DNA from: Phascolarctos cinereus
Taxonomy: Eukaryota; Chordata; Mammalia; Diprotodontia; Phascolarctidae
Reading direction: 5' to 3'
Length of the DNA: 64,000 bases
Assembly: GCF_002099425.1 (NCBI RefSeq)
Contig: NW_018344125.1
Span: forward strand, 5,203,001 to 5,267,000
Each line of letters begins with the position of its first letter. Position 1 is the stretch's first letter. Shown here one piece after another: positions 1 to 10,650 of the stretch. The position numbers and the translations under genes were made by a program. The notes beneath the pieces are model-generated. The model searched no databases. It was not told the DNA's origin and worked only from the letters and a program-made list of their open reading frames with translations.

Positions 1-523
1 TGTCTTTCTCAAATGGGCTAGATTTACAAATAACAGCTTCCTGCCTAGGGTCTAACGCAAACAGCAGTTAACCTTAACCTTAGTCGAAGAGGAGGAGGGG
101 GAGGGGGGAAGGGGGGGAGGAGGAAGAGGGGATCCAACTTCCACCCACTTCTGGCTTTCTTGCTGTGTTTTTCCCTTCTCGATGCTGGACAAAGACAGCA
201 TTTCAATTGCCACCTTCCCCTCCCTTTCATGCGGGTCATCATGCTTGCTAAAATGTGGGACCAGGGACAGAATAAGCTGGTCACAGGAAATGACTTTGGT
301 AAGGTCAAGGCGAAGCCGTCACTGACTTGTTTGTGGGGCAAAATCTTCTATATCAAAGTCTAAGCTTCTCATAGCCCAGTTAGTGCAAGGGAAAGCATTT
401 AAGGAAAAACAGGCACATAATCCTCCCTCACAATAAGCACTGTGCAGCCCCCCCACACACACACACACATACACACACTGTTCCATTGTGAAGATGTCTC
501 ATCTGTCTCTCCCCTGCTTTATC
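1..523. other. unassigned sequence, purine run and short CA repeat
   Basis: No gene is recognised here. A purine-rich run (G/A, about 88-132) and a short CA-type repeat at 453-478 are the only structures. Short open frames on both strands look like chance frames; the minus-strand one that translates the purine run as a proline tract is low-complexity. Confidence 0.5.
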
Positions 524-648
524 TTTTTTTTTTTTTTGAGGCAATCAAGATTAAGTGACTTGCCCAGGGTCACTTAGTAAGTGTCTGAGGTGGAATTTGA
601 ACTCGGGTCCTCCAGACTCTATCCACTGTAGCACCACCAAGCTGCCCC
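524..648 (-). mobile_element. marsupial CORE-SINE, antisense
   Basis: The run of T (524-537) is the A-tail of a minus-strand SINE. It is followed by the reversed CORE-SINE landmarks: TTAAGTGACTTGCCCAGGGT, then TTTGAACTCGGGTCCTCC, ending GCTGCCCC, the complement of the SINE 5' end GGGGCAGC. It is slightly degraded compared with other copies in the window. Confidence 0.85.
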
Positions 649-1689
649 TTCTCCCCTCCCCCCCCTACACTTTAAGGCCAACTACCTTGGCACCTGGCTA
701 ATGTTGCCAACATCATTCTTATAAGGGGCTAGCGCTCCCCATCAATCCTCTAGGAGGACACAACTTTTTTATCCTCATCAGCAGTTACCTGCCCTGACTT
801 CTATCCTTGTTCGTGGCCTTTTAAAATCTGAGTTTAACTCTCGAGTAGTCATATTGGTCTCTTTAGACTCTCCCTTTCTTTGTCATCAGAAACTGTATTT
901 CCTCCATTGGGGCTTTGTTCTTGAAAGCCCTACCATTCTAATGGGGATTCTTTTTCAGGTATGGGTTAGATGAGATGGCCCTTAATGTCCTTTCCAGCTG
1001 AAATCCTGGGGTCTGAAGAACCTACATGGGCCTTCTAGACTGTCGTACTATCGTGGATGGGGCCCCCTCTAAAGGGGAAAGCACTTGGGATCTCGTAAGA
1101 GTCAAGCTCCTTCCTTAGACTCCACTACACGTAACACGAGGGAGGACGAGGTCCAGGCATATTCTTTTGCTTCATGGACCCCATCCTTTGTGGCTTCTCA
1201 GGTCTGAGTCCCACTTGGTCCAGATTCCTCTGCTTTCTTTCCAGGAACTTGGAATGGTCCAAGAACTGGGCCTTTTCTGTGCCCCCACTGCAAACTCACA
1301 TTGCTGTAGCTTCCAGTTTGGCCCAACACTTCTTTGCCACTGGCTCACTGGCTCCCTCTGCTGCTATCTCTAGGGCCGTATGATTTCCTAGAGGGTCCTC
1401 GTGCTGCTGGCTTCCCTCCATTCTAATGGGAGAGAGAGAGGGGCGTATCATGCAAAAAACTGTACATATAACACATACACAGTGTAAATAGAAGGACATC
1501 TCCGAGGGAGTAGTAGCTGCAGTTGGGGGGCAGGGTATAGGGTGAGATGGAAGAGACCTTTGGAAAGGTCCCCAACAAAAGAGGCAATTCGAGATGAGTC
1601 TTGCAGGAAGTCAGGGAAGCCAAAAGAGGGAGGTGAGGAAGGAGAGCCAGCTGAGAGGCACAGGGATGAGAGGTAGAGGGCCCTGTGCA
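649..1689. other. unassigned sequence with an L3/CR1 tail fragment
   Basis: No coding exon is recognised. Positions about 941-1010 (GGGGATTCTTTTTCAGGTATGG and the following 'GGTTAGATGAGATGGCCC' pattern) match the 3' end of L3/CR1-like LINEs on the + strand. The remainder, including several 60-80 codon frames, shows no family I recognise. Confidence 0.4.
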
Positions 1690-1910
1690 AAGCGCTTCTA
1701 CGATTACAATCTCACGTGAGCCTCACAACAACCCTAGGAGGTAGGTACTGTTATTAGCTCCATTTTACAGCTGAGGAAACTGAGGCAAACAGAGGTCCAG
1801 TGACTTGCCCAGGGTCACCCAGCTAGGAAGTGTCTGAAGGCAGATTTGAACTCAGGTCTTCTTGACTCTAAACCCAGCCAGTGCTCTCTTCACTTTACCA
1901 CCACTGCCTC
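1690..1910 (-). mobile_element. MIR-type SINE, antisense
   Basis: It contains the reversed MIR landmarks CATTTTACAGCTGAGGAAAC, TGACTTGCCCAGGGTCACCC and TTTGAACTCAGGTCTTC. The head end (CTCACGTGAGCCTCACAACAACCC) is typical of old MIR copies. Confidence 0.8.
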
Positions 1911-2184
1911 AGTATATGAATTGGGTAAACAATAAGCATTTACATAGAACCTACTGTATGCTAGGTGTTTTAGCCCCAAGGTAAATCCACTTGGTTACCA
2001 AGTGCTACAACAAACTGGAGCTGGGCCTTGGTAAACTGAGGCACTTGCCCTCTCCCTCACCCTCTGGATACAAGCATATAGACCAGGCTCAATCCTGGGG
2101 GTAGGGTGTGAAAATTCTTCTGGGTGCCTGCACAATATAGGGTACATGGAATTTCTTTGAGGCTTCCAACCCAGTGCTCTAAAC

Positions 2185-2781
2185 CATAGGTTCCCAAATT
2201 GGGCAACACCATCCTCTGGGGGTGCTGGAGCAATGGGGGGGGTGCTAGTAGCCTCGAGTGCAATTGGGGAGGCACTGAATAAGAATAATGGGGCGGTGGA
2301 AGCATAAGGAAAGAAGAGAAGAAAATTTTGAAAAACATGTTTATCTGTTGTGCAACAGAGTTAAGGTTGTAGTGATTATATTATTTTCCAAACAAACACA
2401 CAAAATGCAAGTTATAAGCAATTGGTGGTCAAGTCCTCCAACAGTTTAATAAGCAAGTGTTGGCGGGCTCATTGTCCTGAAGCCCAGCATGCATTGGCAG
2501 GAATATATGCATGTAATGACTTGTTTACAATACAATATTATACAGTTACATGATACAATATTGTGTCATCAAAATTTCAGTGTAGGAAAAAAAAACCCAC
2601 AAATTTACAATAAATTGTTAAAGATGCATACTTTTATAAATATATATTATATTTTTTGAAATGATGCAAATTTTAAAAAAAGGTTAAAAGGTTAAAGAAA
2701 GTAGATTTCCGGGGGGGGGGGTGCTGAATAAATTTATTTTTGAAAAGGGGGCAGAAAGCCAAATAAGTTTGGGAACCTCTG
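2185..2781. mobile_element. non-autonomous hAT-like DNA transposon
   Basis: The two ends are inverted: CATAGGTTCCCAAA at 2185 and TTTGGGAACCTCTG ending at 2781. The 8 bases outside are CTCTAAAC (2177-2184) and CTCTACAG (2782-2789), which agree at 6 of 8 and fit a decayed hAT 8-bp target duplication. The interior is AT-rich with G runs near each end and encodes no transposase, so it is a deletion derivative mobilised in trans. Family name not assigned. Confidence 0.65.
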
Positions 2782-2790
2782 CTCTACAGC

Positions 2791-3006
2791 CAGGGTTCTC
2801 AACCTGGAGTCCATGGAGTGATTTCAGGGGAGTCTACTAACTTGGATGAGAACAAATTGTGCCTTCATTTTCACTAACCTCTCACTGAAATTTAGCATTT
2901 CCTTTCATTATGACTTTTTTTTTTAAAAACCTATGATTCTGAGAAGGGGTCTATAGGCTTCCCCAGACTACCAAGGGGGTCCATAGCTTCCAAAAGGGCT
3001 CCCCTG
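2791..3006. mobile_element. second hAT-like non-autonomous element
   Basis: It opens CAGGGTTCTCAACCTGGAGTCC and closes with AAAAGGGCTCCCCTG, a decayed inverted match. The interior motif GAGAAGGGGTCTATAGGCTT recalls a mammalian-wide hAT-type element. It lies 9 bases after the preceding transposon, so the two sit almost end to end. Confidence 0.5.
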
Positions 3007-3009
3007 CTG

Positions 3010-3340
3010 CAGCCTGTCATGTCTATCTCCTAGTATTTGAGCTCTCTCTTTCAGTTTTCTGTTACCTGCAGAGTTGATGGGGACTCCATCCATGTCTTTC
3101 TTGAAGTCATCAATAAAAATGGTGACTAGCACAGATCTAAGCACAGAATCCTGGGGGCACCCTACTGGAGAGCTCCTTTTAAGTTCACATTGAACTCATT
3201 AGTTAGTACTCTGAGTCCAGCCATTTAGCTAGTTTCGAATCCATCTAATCATCTTCACTTCTCTCTAGACTCACTGGCTTATAGTTTACAGACTCCGATC
3301 CCTTTCCTTTTTTGAAAATTGAGACATCTGGGGAAGGGAG
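3010..3340 (-). mobile_element. L3/CR1-like LINE fragment, antisense
   Basis: Reading along +, it carries the antisense CR1 reverse-transcriptase pattern: 'TCATCAATAAAAATGGTGACTAG', 'AGCACAGAATCCTGGGGGCACCC', then 'CTTATAGTTTACAGACTCC'. The same blocks recur in the larger copy at 4051-5455. It is strongly degraded. Confidence 0.6.
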
Positions 3341-3344
3341 GAAG

Positions 3345-3600
3345 GGATCAAGAATGTATTAAGTGCCTACTGTATGCCAGGTACTATGCTAAGCACATTA
3401 CAAATATTATTTCATTTGAGCCTCGCAATCACCCTGGGAGGTAGGTATGATTATTATTCCCATTTTATAGTTAAAGAAACTGAGGTAGACAGAATTTAAG
3501 TGAATTGCCCAGGGTCACATGGTTAGTAAGTATCTGAGGCCATATTTGAACTCAGATCTTCCTGTGTCCAGGTCCAGTGCTCTCTTCACAGCATCATTTG
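3345..3600 (-). mobile_element. MIR-type SINE, antisense, near full length
   Basis: It runs from TTAAGTGCCTACTGTATGCC through CATTTGAGCCTCGCAATCACC, TTGCCCAGGGTCACATGG and TTTGAACTCAGATCTTCC, covering the whole MIR in reverse. Confidence 0.75.
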
Positions 3601-3613
3601 ACCTTCTTCAATT

Positions 3614-3862
3614 CTATGTCGTTGTTCAGTCATTTTTCAGTTTTGTCCACTCTTTGTAACCCCATTTAGAATTCTCTTCATAAAGATACTGGAGTAGTTT
3701 TCTATTCATTTTACAGATGAGGAAACCGAGGCAAACAGGGTGAAGTGACTTGCCCAGGGTCACACAGCTAGTAAGTGTCTGAGGCCAGATTTGAACTCAG
3801 GAAGATGTCTTTGTGGCTCCAAGCCTGGTGCTCTATCCACTGCAGCACCACTCACCTGTGTG
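3614..3862 (-). mobile_element. MAR1-type SINE, antisense
   Basis: The block TTCAGTCATTTTTCAGTTTTGTCC, then CCCATTTAGAATTCTCTTCA and 'AAAGATACTGGAGTAGTTTT' is the reversed 3' part of a marsupial MAR1-like SINE. A normal SINE body follows (GATGAGGAAACCGAGGCAAA, TGACTTGCCCAGGGTCACAC). Related copies lie at 11870-11965 and 27930-28165. Confidence 0.65.
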
Positions 3863-3995
3863 GGACCCTCAGCCCACTTAATCTCTCAGTGCCTTTATCA
3901 ACTGTTTTAAGATTAGCAGTTGAAGAGAAGGTGCTGACCTGAATTGGTAGAGAGAGTTCTCTCCTCAGGGAGTACCCTTTTCCAATGACATGGCA
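3863..3995 (+). mobile_element. degraded SINE 3' part
   Basis: The phrase GAGAAGGTGCTGACCTGAATTGG followed by GTTCTCTCCTCAGGGAGT is shared with copies near 46935-47100 and 52972-53165, so it belongs to a dispersed SINE type. Confidence 0.45.
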
Positions 3996-4050
3996 GGTCT
4001 AGCCTCTATCATTTCTTATAGACCTTCATCACACTATTGCTTGCATTACC

Positions 4051-5455
4051 AGTCACAGAACCACAGAATTTGAGAGCTGGAAGGGAACTCGGTGGTAGTA
4101 TAGCACAATCAGTACCTACAGAGAATCCTCACTCAATTGTACCTGTGGTCATTGAGCCTCTGCTTGGTGACTTCCAAACAGGGAGAGCCAACTCCCTTCC
4201 GAGGCAGCCCATTACATTTGGGGACAGCTCCAATTGTTAGGAAGTTTTCCCTAACATTGTACCTAAATTGGCCTCTCTGCGACTTCTCCTCTCCCCCAGG
4301 TGCCCTGCCTCCATTGCTCTCAGGTCTACCCCCTGGGGCCAAGCAGACCAAATCTATTCTCTCTTGTACAAGGCAGCCCTTCAGATACGTATAGACAATT
4401 GGCATATTCCCCCATGAATCTTGTCTTCTCTGGTCCAAACACCCACAGTCCCTTCTTCCTGTCTTCTTATGACCCACACTCAAGGCCCTTCGCCATCTTG
4501 GTTGCCCTCCTCTGGACCTTTCTCCAGCTCATCAATGTTCTCATTAAACTGTGGTCCTAGTTTAGAACATAAGACTCCAGGATGTGGCGCAGACCAAAGG
4601 GACCATCATCACCTCCTTCAAGATCACAAGAGCTTCTTGAGCTGCCACATGACACTTCTGACTCATATGGAGCTTGTGGTCCATTATAACCCCAGATCTT
4701 TTTCCAGAGAAACTGCTTTTTTCAATAAAACATGGCTCCTCTACCTTATTCTGTACTCATTGAGTTGACTTTTTGCACCTAAGTGTAAGACTTTACATTT
4801 ATCCCTACTGAATTTCATCTAGATTCAGCCCACTGTTCCTTTTTGGATGCTGACTCCGGCACCTAGTTTATTTACTCTCCCTCCCAGCATTGTGTCATCT
4901 ACAAAGTTGAGCGGATGGGAATTCCATCTGTGGCTTTATCCAAGTTATCAGTAAAAATATTACTTAACGCAAAGCCAAGTGCAAATCCCTAGAGCACTCT
5001 ACTAGAAACCTCCTTCTAAGTTTAAACAACACTCTTTGAGTATTACTCACCCACTTCTAAATCTATTTCTATTATCATCTTAGCCTACATCTCCCTCTCC
5101 CATCAAAATAGTGTGAGATACATTATCAAAAGCTTTGCTAAGATCTAGGCTAATTGCGTTTACAACATTTCACTGATCAACTAGTTTAGTCACCTGATCA
5201 AAAAATAAAAAAGTCAAAAACCTTAGTCTGGTATAACTTGTTCTTGAGCCTGATTACTGTTTGCAATATCAGCTTCCCTTTCTAAATATTCACTAACCAT
5301 CTCTTTAATGATCTATTCTAGGATTTTCCCAGAAATCAAAGTCAAGCTCACTGACCTGTAGTTTGTAAACTCTGTTTTCTTTCCTTTTTTGAAAACTGGG
5401 ACATTTTAACTTCTCTGGTCTCATTTTCCATGATCTTTCAAATATAGGACTGCCC
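4051..5455 (-). mobile_element. L3/CR1-like LINE, antisense, about 1.4 kb
   Basis: Read antisense, this is the 3' half of a CR1-clade LINE. From the 3' end come the octamer-like tail (TCACAGAACCACAGAATTTG), the block TTAGGAAGTTTTCCCTAACA, GGCCAAGCAGACCAAATC and TTGCCCTCCTCTGGACC. Further in are the reverse-transcriptase-derived blocks TTGTGTCATCTACAAAGTTG and ATCAAAAGCTTTGCTAAGATC, ending near 'TCACTGACCTGTAGTTTG'. The frame is broken throughout and it is old. ORFs of up to 116 codons here are chance frames over the LINE. Confidence 0.75.
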
Positions 5456-6075
5456 CCTCTGGAGGAAGCTTAGTAACCATTCCCAGTAGACCACCTTAGA
5501 AGCTTGGGAGCCATCCTGCTTCTAGACATGCACAACTACTGGGAGGCTTACAGTGGGAGATGAGAGAATGCCCCTCATTGGCTAATGATCTGGAAGAGCT
5601 GATGACTCAGTGGGCCTTTTAAAGGAGAAGATTCTTGCTTGGCCCTCTGGGCTCTGGCTGTCTGGACAGCAAGGTCTGACTACAGTGAAAGATGGGGAAG
5701 AATAGGGTCATTCTCCAATTCAGTGTCATGGCAGTCCTACCCACCTGGTGGCTAATGCTGGAGTCAGTAACCAGGTGCATCTGTGCTAGAGGCCCCAAGC
5801 TGCCTTTGCCTCTCTTTTGTGTTTCCTTTTCTTTAGATGATGCAGTTTCCTGGTAACCTGAGTATAAAACCAGGCAGAGCAGCGAGAGATTGGGGCTCTT
5901 GTCTCAGACCTTGGACCACAAATTAGCAACATGACCCACAAGAACACAAGACTGCTGCACTCAAATGAGTCAACTGTATCCCCATTGAACATCCTTACCC
6001 TGCTCTGAATAGCCTTCACCGGCTATGGCTAATTAAACCCCTTTTGTTAACTGTGCAAGTATTTCATTTCATTCC
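5450..6075 (+). mobile_element. possible solo LTR (ancient, unclassified)
   Basis: The block has an LTR-like layout: start near TGCCCCCTCTGG, a TATA-type box (GTATAAAACCAGGC) near 5861, and an ATTAAA-type poly(A) signal near 6030 followed by a T/G-rich stretch. No second copy or clear target duplication was found, so this is inference from layout alone. If real it is a fossil without coding parts. Confidence 0.3.
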
Positions 6076-6334
6076 CATTCTGAACTTGAGTAAATGGCTG
6101 AGGAGGATTTTGAACTCAGGACTTGCTGTGCTCTATTAACTATGCTACCTAGCATAGTGACTGCTCTAATGAACCCTGACCTATGACAAGGTCAAGTGAC
6201 AACCATCATCCCACCCCAAGTTTGATGATGAAACCTAACAGTTTGATGGACCTATCACACTAGGGCTGAGAGGGGTTATTTATGGGCCTGGAAGAGAGGC
6301 GCATCAGTGTGACCTTTGTAGAGTTGAGAGAGTG

Positions 6335-6470
6335 CAGGAGTTGAAGTCAGGAAGATCTAAGTGCAGATCTGCTCTTAGAATAGCATCTGCCTTCCGGGAT
6401 TGTTGTGAGAATAAAATGAGAAAAGGTGTATATACAAAGAGCTCTACAAACCTCAAAGCACTATTTACAG
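6335..6470 (+). mobile_element. MIR-like SINE fragment
   Basis: It contains GGAAGATCTAAGTGCAGATC-like and TTGTTGTGAGAATAAAATGAG blocks of a degraded sense-strand MIR, ending in the usual AAAGAGCTCTACAAACC. Confidence 0.45.
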
Positions 6471-6844
6471 GGTCAGTAGTGTTGCCATAATATCTGCCCC
6501 TAGTCTGCCTTCTATTTCCCAGACTTTGCCACTTAATCCACTAGTGGCTGGCCAGGCGTCAGTGCAGATGCATGCCTCAGTCACACACATACCTGTCCCA
6601 TGACAGTTGTCCAAGTCCACAGTTCAACCCATTGGCATCCTCTCTTCAGGCCCTGGTCATGAAGTTCCATTCCAGTTGCTGCATTAAGTGCCACAGAATT
6701 CTAGGTTTATTAGCCCTGTACAGATGGAGCCAAACCATCAGTAAACCAATGTAGGCTTGTTGATCTGAGGGCAGTGAAGCCTGTTTGGCTAAACAGGATG
6801 ACCAGCCTCGGGGGCCATTCCAGGACTGCTTTCTAAAATTGGCA

Positions 6845-7165
6845 GGGGAGCATAGTACAGTGTTGGGGTCAAGAAGACCTGGGTTGGGGGCAGCTAGGTG
6901 GTGCACTGGATAGAGCACCGGCCCTGGAGTCAAGAGGACCTGAGTTCAAATCCAGCGTCAGACACTTGACACTTACTAGTTGTGTGACCCTGGGCAAGCC
7001 ACTTAACTTCATTGCCTAGCAAAAAAAAAAGAAAAAAAAACCACTTGGGTTCAAATTCCGCCTCAGACTAGCTGTGTGACCCAGGAAAATCATTTAACCT
7101 TAGGCTTCAATTTCCTCAGTGGACTCAATGGTACCTAAGGTCCCTTAGAACTCAAAATATGTATT
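6845..7165 (+). mobile_element. old MIR split by a younger SINE
   Basis: Sense MIR sequence (TCAAGAAGACCTGGGTT) is interrupted at about 6886 and resumes at about 7044 (CACTTGGGTTCAAATTCCGC, TGACCCAGGAAAATCATTTA, TTTCCTCAGTGGACTC). The repeated CTGGGTT/CTTGGGTT at the breaks fits a target duplication. Confidence 0.6.
6887..7043 (+). mobile_element. marsupial CORE-SINE, sense
   Basis: Full-length copy: GGGGCAGCTAGGTGGTGCAC, GAGTTCAAATCCAGCGTCAG, TGTGTGACCCTGGGCAAGCC, then A-tails. It is inserted in the older MIR around it. Confidence 0.9.
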
Positions 7166-7169
7166 CCTA

Positions 7170-7524
7170 ATTAGCCCATGAAAAGTCTCTTGGGACCAGA
7201 TTTTACTAGTGTCCACTTAATAATGATAGATTCAAAGCCACACCCAGCTTGTTTAGTGAGGAATCACTCAATATCCATGGCATTATTGGGATCGAAAGCT
7301 GAAATTAGACTGAGTTGACTCTCATGTGGCATTCTGTCTCAGCTAAAGCCTGGCACCAGGCCAACAAATGCTTTTCAAGCTAGGTATGTATTACCATTCA
7401 GCTACAGATAGTTAACTGTGTGCCCCAAATCCCAAAGGTCTATTAATAGGGTTCCCCTCTGGTGTTTGGCACAGACACCATAGAGTTGGGGGGGGGCAGC
7501 CTGCAAAGATACTTCAAAATCCTT
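7170..7524. other. unassigned sequence
   Basis: No coding exon, repeat family or RNA gene is recognised. A G run occurs near 7488. Confidence 0.4.
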
Positions 7525-7650
7525 GACTAAGCAAATCACTTGCCTCTTTGTGCCTCAACTTCCCCATCTGTAAAATGGGGATGATAACAGCACCTAGCTC
7601 ATAAGGTTGTTGTGAAATCAAATGAGTTAACATGTAAAATAAACGTTACG
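7525..7650 (+). mobile_element. MIR 3' fragment
   Basis: TTGTGCCTCAACTTCCCCATC, TGTAAAATGGGGATGATAAC and TAAGGTTGTTGTGAAATCAA are the standard sense MIR 3' blocks. Confidence 0.75.
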
Positions 7651-8205
7651 CAAATTCTAAAGCAGCCTAGAAATGCCATGACGATGTGAATAAGGGCCAA
7701 GGAAAGTACAACTCTTTCCCAGTGTCTAAAGCACCTGATTGTCTAGGTCTCGTGTCAGATTGGACCTTTCGCTGATTGACTCTGGCCATACGCCTTTTGA
7801 GAGTTAGTTCCACCCTTTCCCTCCTCATTGCTATGCATATAAGTAGCCGATCTGTCAAAACAACTTCCTTCTCATTTTTTTCTGTTATCAGTATATGGCC
7901 TAGAAAAGATACTGCTTTTCTGACACCTGCTGGAGATTTGGAGTAGTGCAGTTGAGAATCTGCCCAAAGGGTTTGGGGGTTTGGTTGTTTGGGGTTTTGG
8001 TGGGGAGGGGAGGGCTGTTTGTTTCATCAGTATGGGTGACTTCTGGCATGGAAACTCCCTCTCCCAGTCCAGATGAGCAATTCCTTTCTAGCTTGTACTT
8101 AGGTTTCAGGGAGGCCCTGAGAGGTTCTGGCGCCCACCATTACAGAGATAGTGGTATCAGAGGAAGGCTGTGAACCTGGGTTTTCCTGACTCTAAGGCTG
8201 TCCCC
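7651..8205. other. unassigned sequence
   Basis: Nothing recognisable. Short frames of 60-75 codons lack domain signatures. Confidence 0.35.
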
Positions 8206-8209
8206 CTCT

Positions 8210-8802
8210 CCACTAAGCCACTTTCTCTCTGCTGGACCATCTTCTGCCAGATATGCAAAGTCTCAAAGGAAATACAGGATATGATTGTTTCTGGCGCGCT
8301 TGGCAGTCCAAGTGTCGGCCAGCATTACTACATCCGGTACTGCCATATAATAGGAGACTCCATAATCCATAGTCACATGCCAAAAGCCAGACACAGTTGT
8401 TTTTTTTCCTTTTGTTTTGATCACCACACAATGGAATGGAGAATTAGTGGCCTTGAGAACTTCAATTTTTTCTACATTTTGAATACTATTTGTAGGCTCT
8501 TGCCCACCTCCTGAGATCCTATATTCTGTTAAAGTTATCATTTTAGAAGATGCTGGCAGCTGCAGGGGTTTATTATTGGCTTTTTTATTGGTAAGGATTA
8601 TTCCATTGGCTTTATCCACTAATATAGGTATAGGATAGAGACTGGAGTTGTGATTTTGTTGGTGTAGGGAACTCCCCTGGGGAAACTCTTCCCACCAATG
8701 TTGGTCAGCACCTACTGTGCAATGGATGCTCTTAAATAGTTGCCTTGTCTGATAGCCAAAATATGTAGGAAATTGATACAAATACATAGAAGCAAGAGTC
8801 AT
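8210..8802 (-). mobile_element. ERV-L-like pol fossil (reverse-transcriptase region)
   Basis: The minus strand reads as a decayed retroviral-type polymerase segment covering the N-terminal part of reverse transcriptase, with the 'VTMDY' and 'AVPDVV' neighbourhood typical of ERV-L-like pol. No LTRs, gag or env were seen near it. It is an ancient broken fragment with multiple breaks. Family placement is from remembered motif patterns. Confidence 0.5.
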
Positions 8803-8804
8803 TC

Positions 8805-9185
8805 CCCAATAGATAAGTAGTCAAAGGATGTGAACAAGGCAGTTTTCAAGAGAAGAAATGTATGCTAGCAACAATCATATGAAAGAATGCTTCAGATCAC
8901 TAATAAGATGCAATTATTGTTGTTGTTTTGTTTGTTTTTGGTGAGGCAATTGGGGTTAAGTGACTTGCCCAGAGTCACACAGCTGGTAAGTTTCAAGTAT
9001 CTGAGACCAGATTTGAACTCAGGTCCTCCTGATTCCAAGGCCGGAGCTCTATCCACTATGCCACCTAGCTGCCCCTATAAGATGCAATTATTGCAAATTA
9101 AAAGAACCCTGAGATTTCACCTCACATCTATCAGACTGACAAAGAAAATGTCGAATTCTTGGATAGGCAATGAGGGTAGGCAGTT
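8805..9185 (+). mobile_element. LINE-1 fragment interrupted by a SINE
   Basis: Sense L1 ORF2 C-terminal sequence (TCAAAGGATGTGAACAAGGC, TTTTCAAGAGAAGAAATG) runs to 8919 and resumes at 9077 (GCAAATTAAAAGAACCCTGAG, ACATCTATCAGACTGACAAA). It is homologous to the antisense L1 copies at 21568-24195 and 50330-51190. Confidence 0.75.
8920..9076 (-). mobile_element. marsupial CORE-SINE with perfect 17-bp target duplication
   Basis: Antisense copy (TGACTTGCCCAGAGTCACAC to GCTGCCCC). ATAAGATGCAATTATTG occurs at 8903-8919 and again at 9077-9093 without a mismatch. This shows L1-type target-primed insertion into the older L1. Confidence 0.92.
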
Positions 9186-9189
9186 ATGA

Positions 9190-10280
9190 GGCTTTTACTA
9201 TGTGCCAGGCACATAGGGATGCCTTCTAATAAGAGAGACTAAATGTACATTTGTAGTTATATACATGATATATATAGACTAGAAAGAAGATTGGAAGGGA
9301 AGGCACTAGAAACTGGGGGACCAGGAAAGTGGGGCTTTGAGCTGAGTCTTAAGGGAAGCCAGGACTTCCTTCTAAGAGGCAGAAGTGAGGAGGGAGGGCA
9401 TTTCAGGCATGGGGGACCATGTATGCATGACAAACAGAAACCAGGCCAGTGTGGTTGAACCAGACAGTGGATTAATTCATAAGAAACCTGGAAAGGTAAG
9501 AAGGGGCTGGTTGTGAAGAGGTTTAAATGTCCAACAGAAGACTTTGTGATTACAGTGGTAATAAGGAGTCTTTGGAGTTTGAGTAGAGGAAAAGGGGGGA
9601 TGAGCATGCATTTATTAAACACCTAATATGTGCCAGACACTTTGATCATCACTTTACAAATATTATCTCGTTCGATAAGGGGTAGGGAGGCGACATGTTC
9701 AGAAATGGATTTTAGGAAAATCCTTTGGTAGCTAAATGGAGGATGGACTGGAGGGAGAGGAGGAGGCACTTGAACCAATCAGAAAGCTCTTTAAGGGGGC
9801 AGCTAGGTGGCACAGTAGATAGAGCACCAGCCCTGAAGTCAGGAGGACCTGAGTTCAAATCCGGCCTCAGACCAAACACTTGACACTCACTAGCTGTGTG
9901 ACCCTGGGCAAGCCACTTAATCCCAATTGCCTAAAAAAAAAGAAAGCTCTTTAAGTAGCACGGGTAAAATGTTATGAAGGCCCAAGTTGGGGTGGCAGCT
10001 GGGTGACAGGAGAGAAGGAGATATGTGGAAGAGATGTTTGGAGAAATGACGAGATCTGTGGGATGAGAGGGAAACGTAAAGGACAACAGCAAGTTTGCAG
10101 GCCTGGGTGTCTGGGAGCGTGTCAGTGCCCTCCACAGTGAGAGGAGAGTTCTGAAGAGGGGCAGCTTTGGGGGAAGGATGGACGTGTTGAGTTTGAGATG
10201 CCCATGGTGCAACCAGTTTGAATATAAAGGCAGTTGGTAGTTTATGGCTATTACTCAAGAAGGAGGGTAGGGCTGAGGCC
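9190..10280 (-). mobile_element. LINE-2, antisense, about 1 kb
   Basis: Along + it begins with the reversed L2 tail (TTTTACTATGTGCCAGGCAC). The antisense ORF2 landmarks follow: GGGCATTTCAGGCATGGGG, CAGGCCAGTGTGGTTGAACC, GAAGAGGTTTAAATGTCCAA, ending near GTGTTGAGTTTGAGATGCCC. A SINE is inserted at 9796-9943. The open frames of 93-121 codons on both strands are chance readings across this LINE. Confidence 0.75.
9796..9943 (+). mobile_element. marsupial CORE-SINE inside L2
   Basis: Full copy from GGGGGCAGCTAGGTGGCAC to the A-tail. AGAAAGCTCTTTAA precedes it and recurs right after it, a target duplication within the L2. Confidence 0.9.
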
Positions 10281-10524
10281 ATTTACAGCTCTAGATCCAT
10301 GTTCTAGGAGCCCATGAATGAGGCTCCATTCTGTCAGGGATGTAAGTGACACCCTCAAAGGTCCCTTCCAGCTCTAGCTTTGTAATTGTTTGATCCTTCC
10401 ACCTGATCACCTCCTGCCTCAGTGTTTCCCCTCCCTTCAGTGAGTTTTCTCCTCCCCATCCAATTGCAGAAGTACCTTTGCCCTGGGTGCTTTCCCCTCC
10501 CCCACAGGCATCTGGACACCTAGT

Positions 10525-10650
10525 CCAACCCACCCGTTTTACAGGGGAGGAAACTGAGGCCCATGGAAGGGAAGGGATTTGCCCAAGGTCACACAGGTAA
10601 TAAGTGACAGAGCTGGGATTTGAATACAGCTATTCTGACTCCAAAGGCCC
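10525..10650 (-). mobile_element. MIR fragment, antisense
   Basis: TTTACAGGGGAGGAAACTGAG, TTTGCCCAAGGTCACACAGG and GGGATTTGAATACAGC are reversed MIR blocks. Confidence 0.75.
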
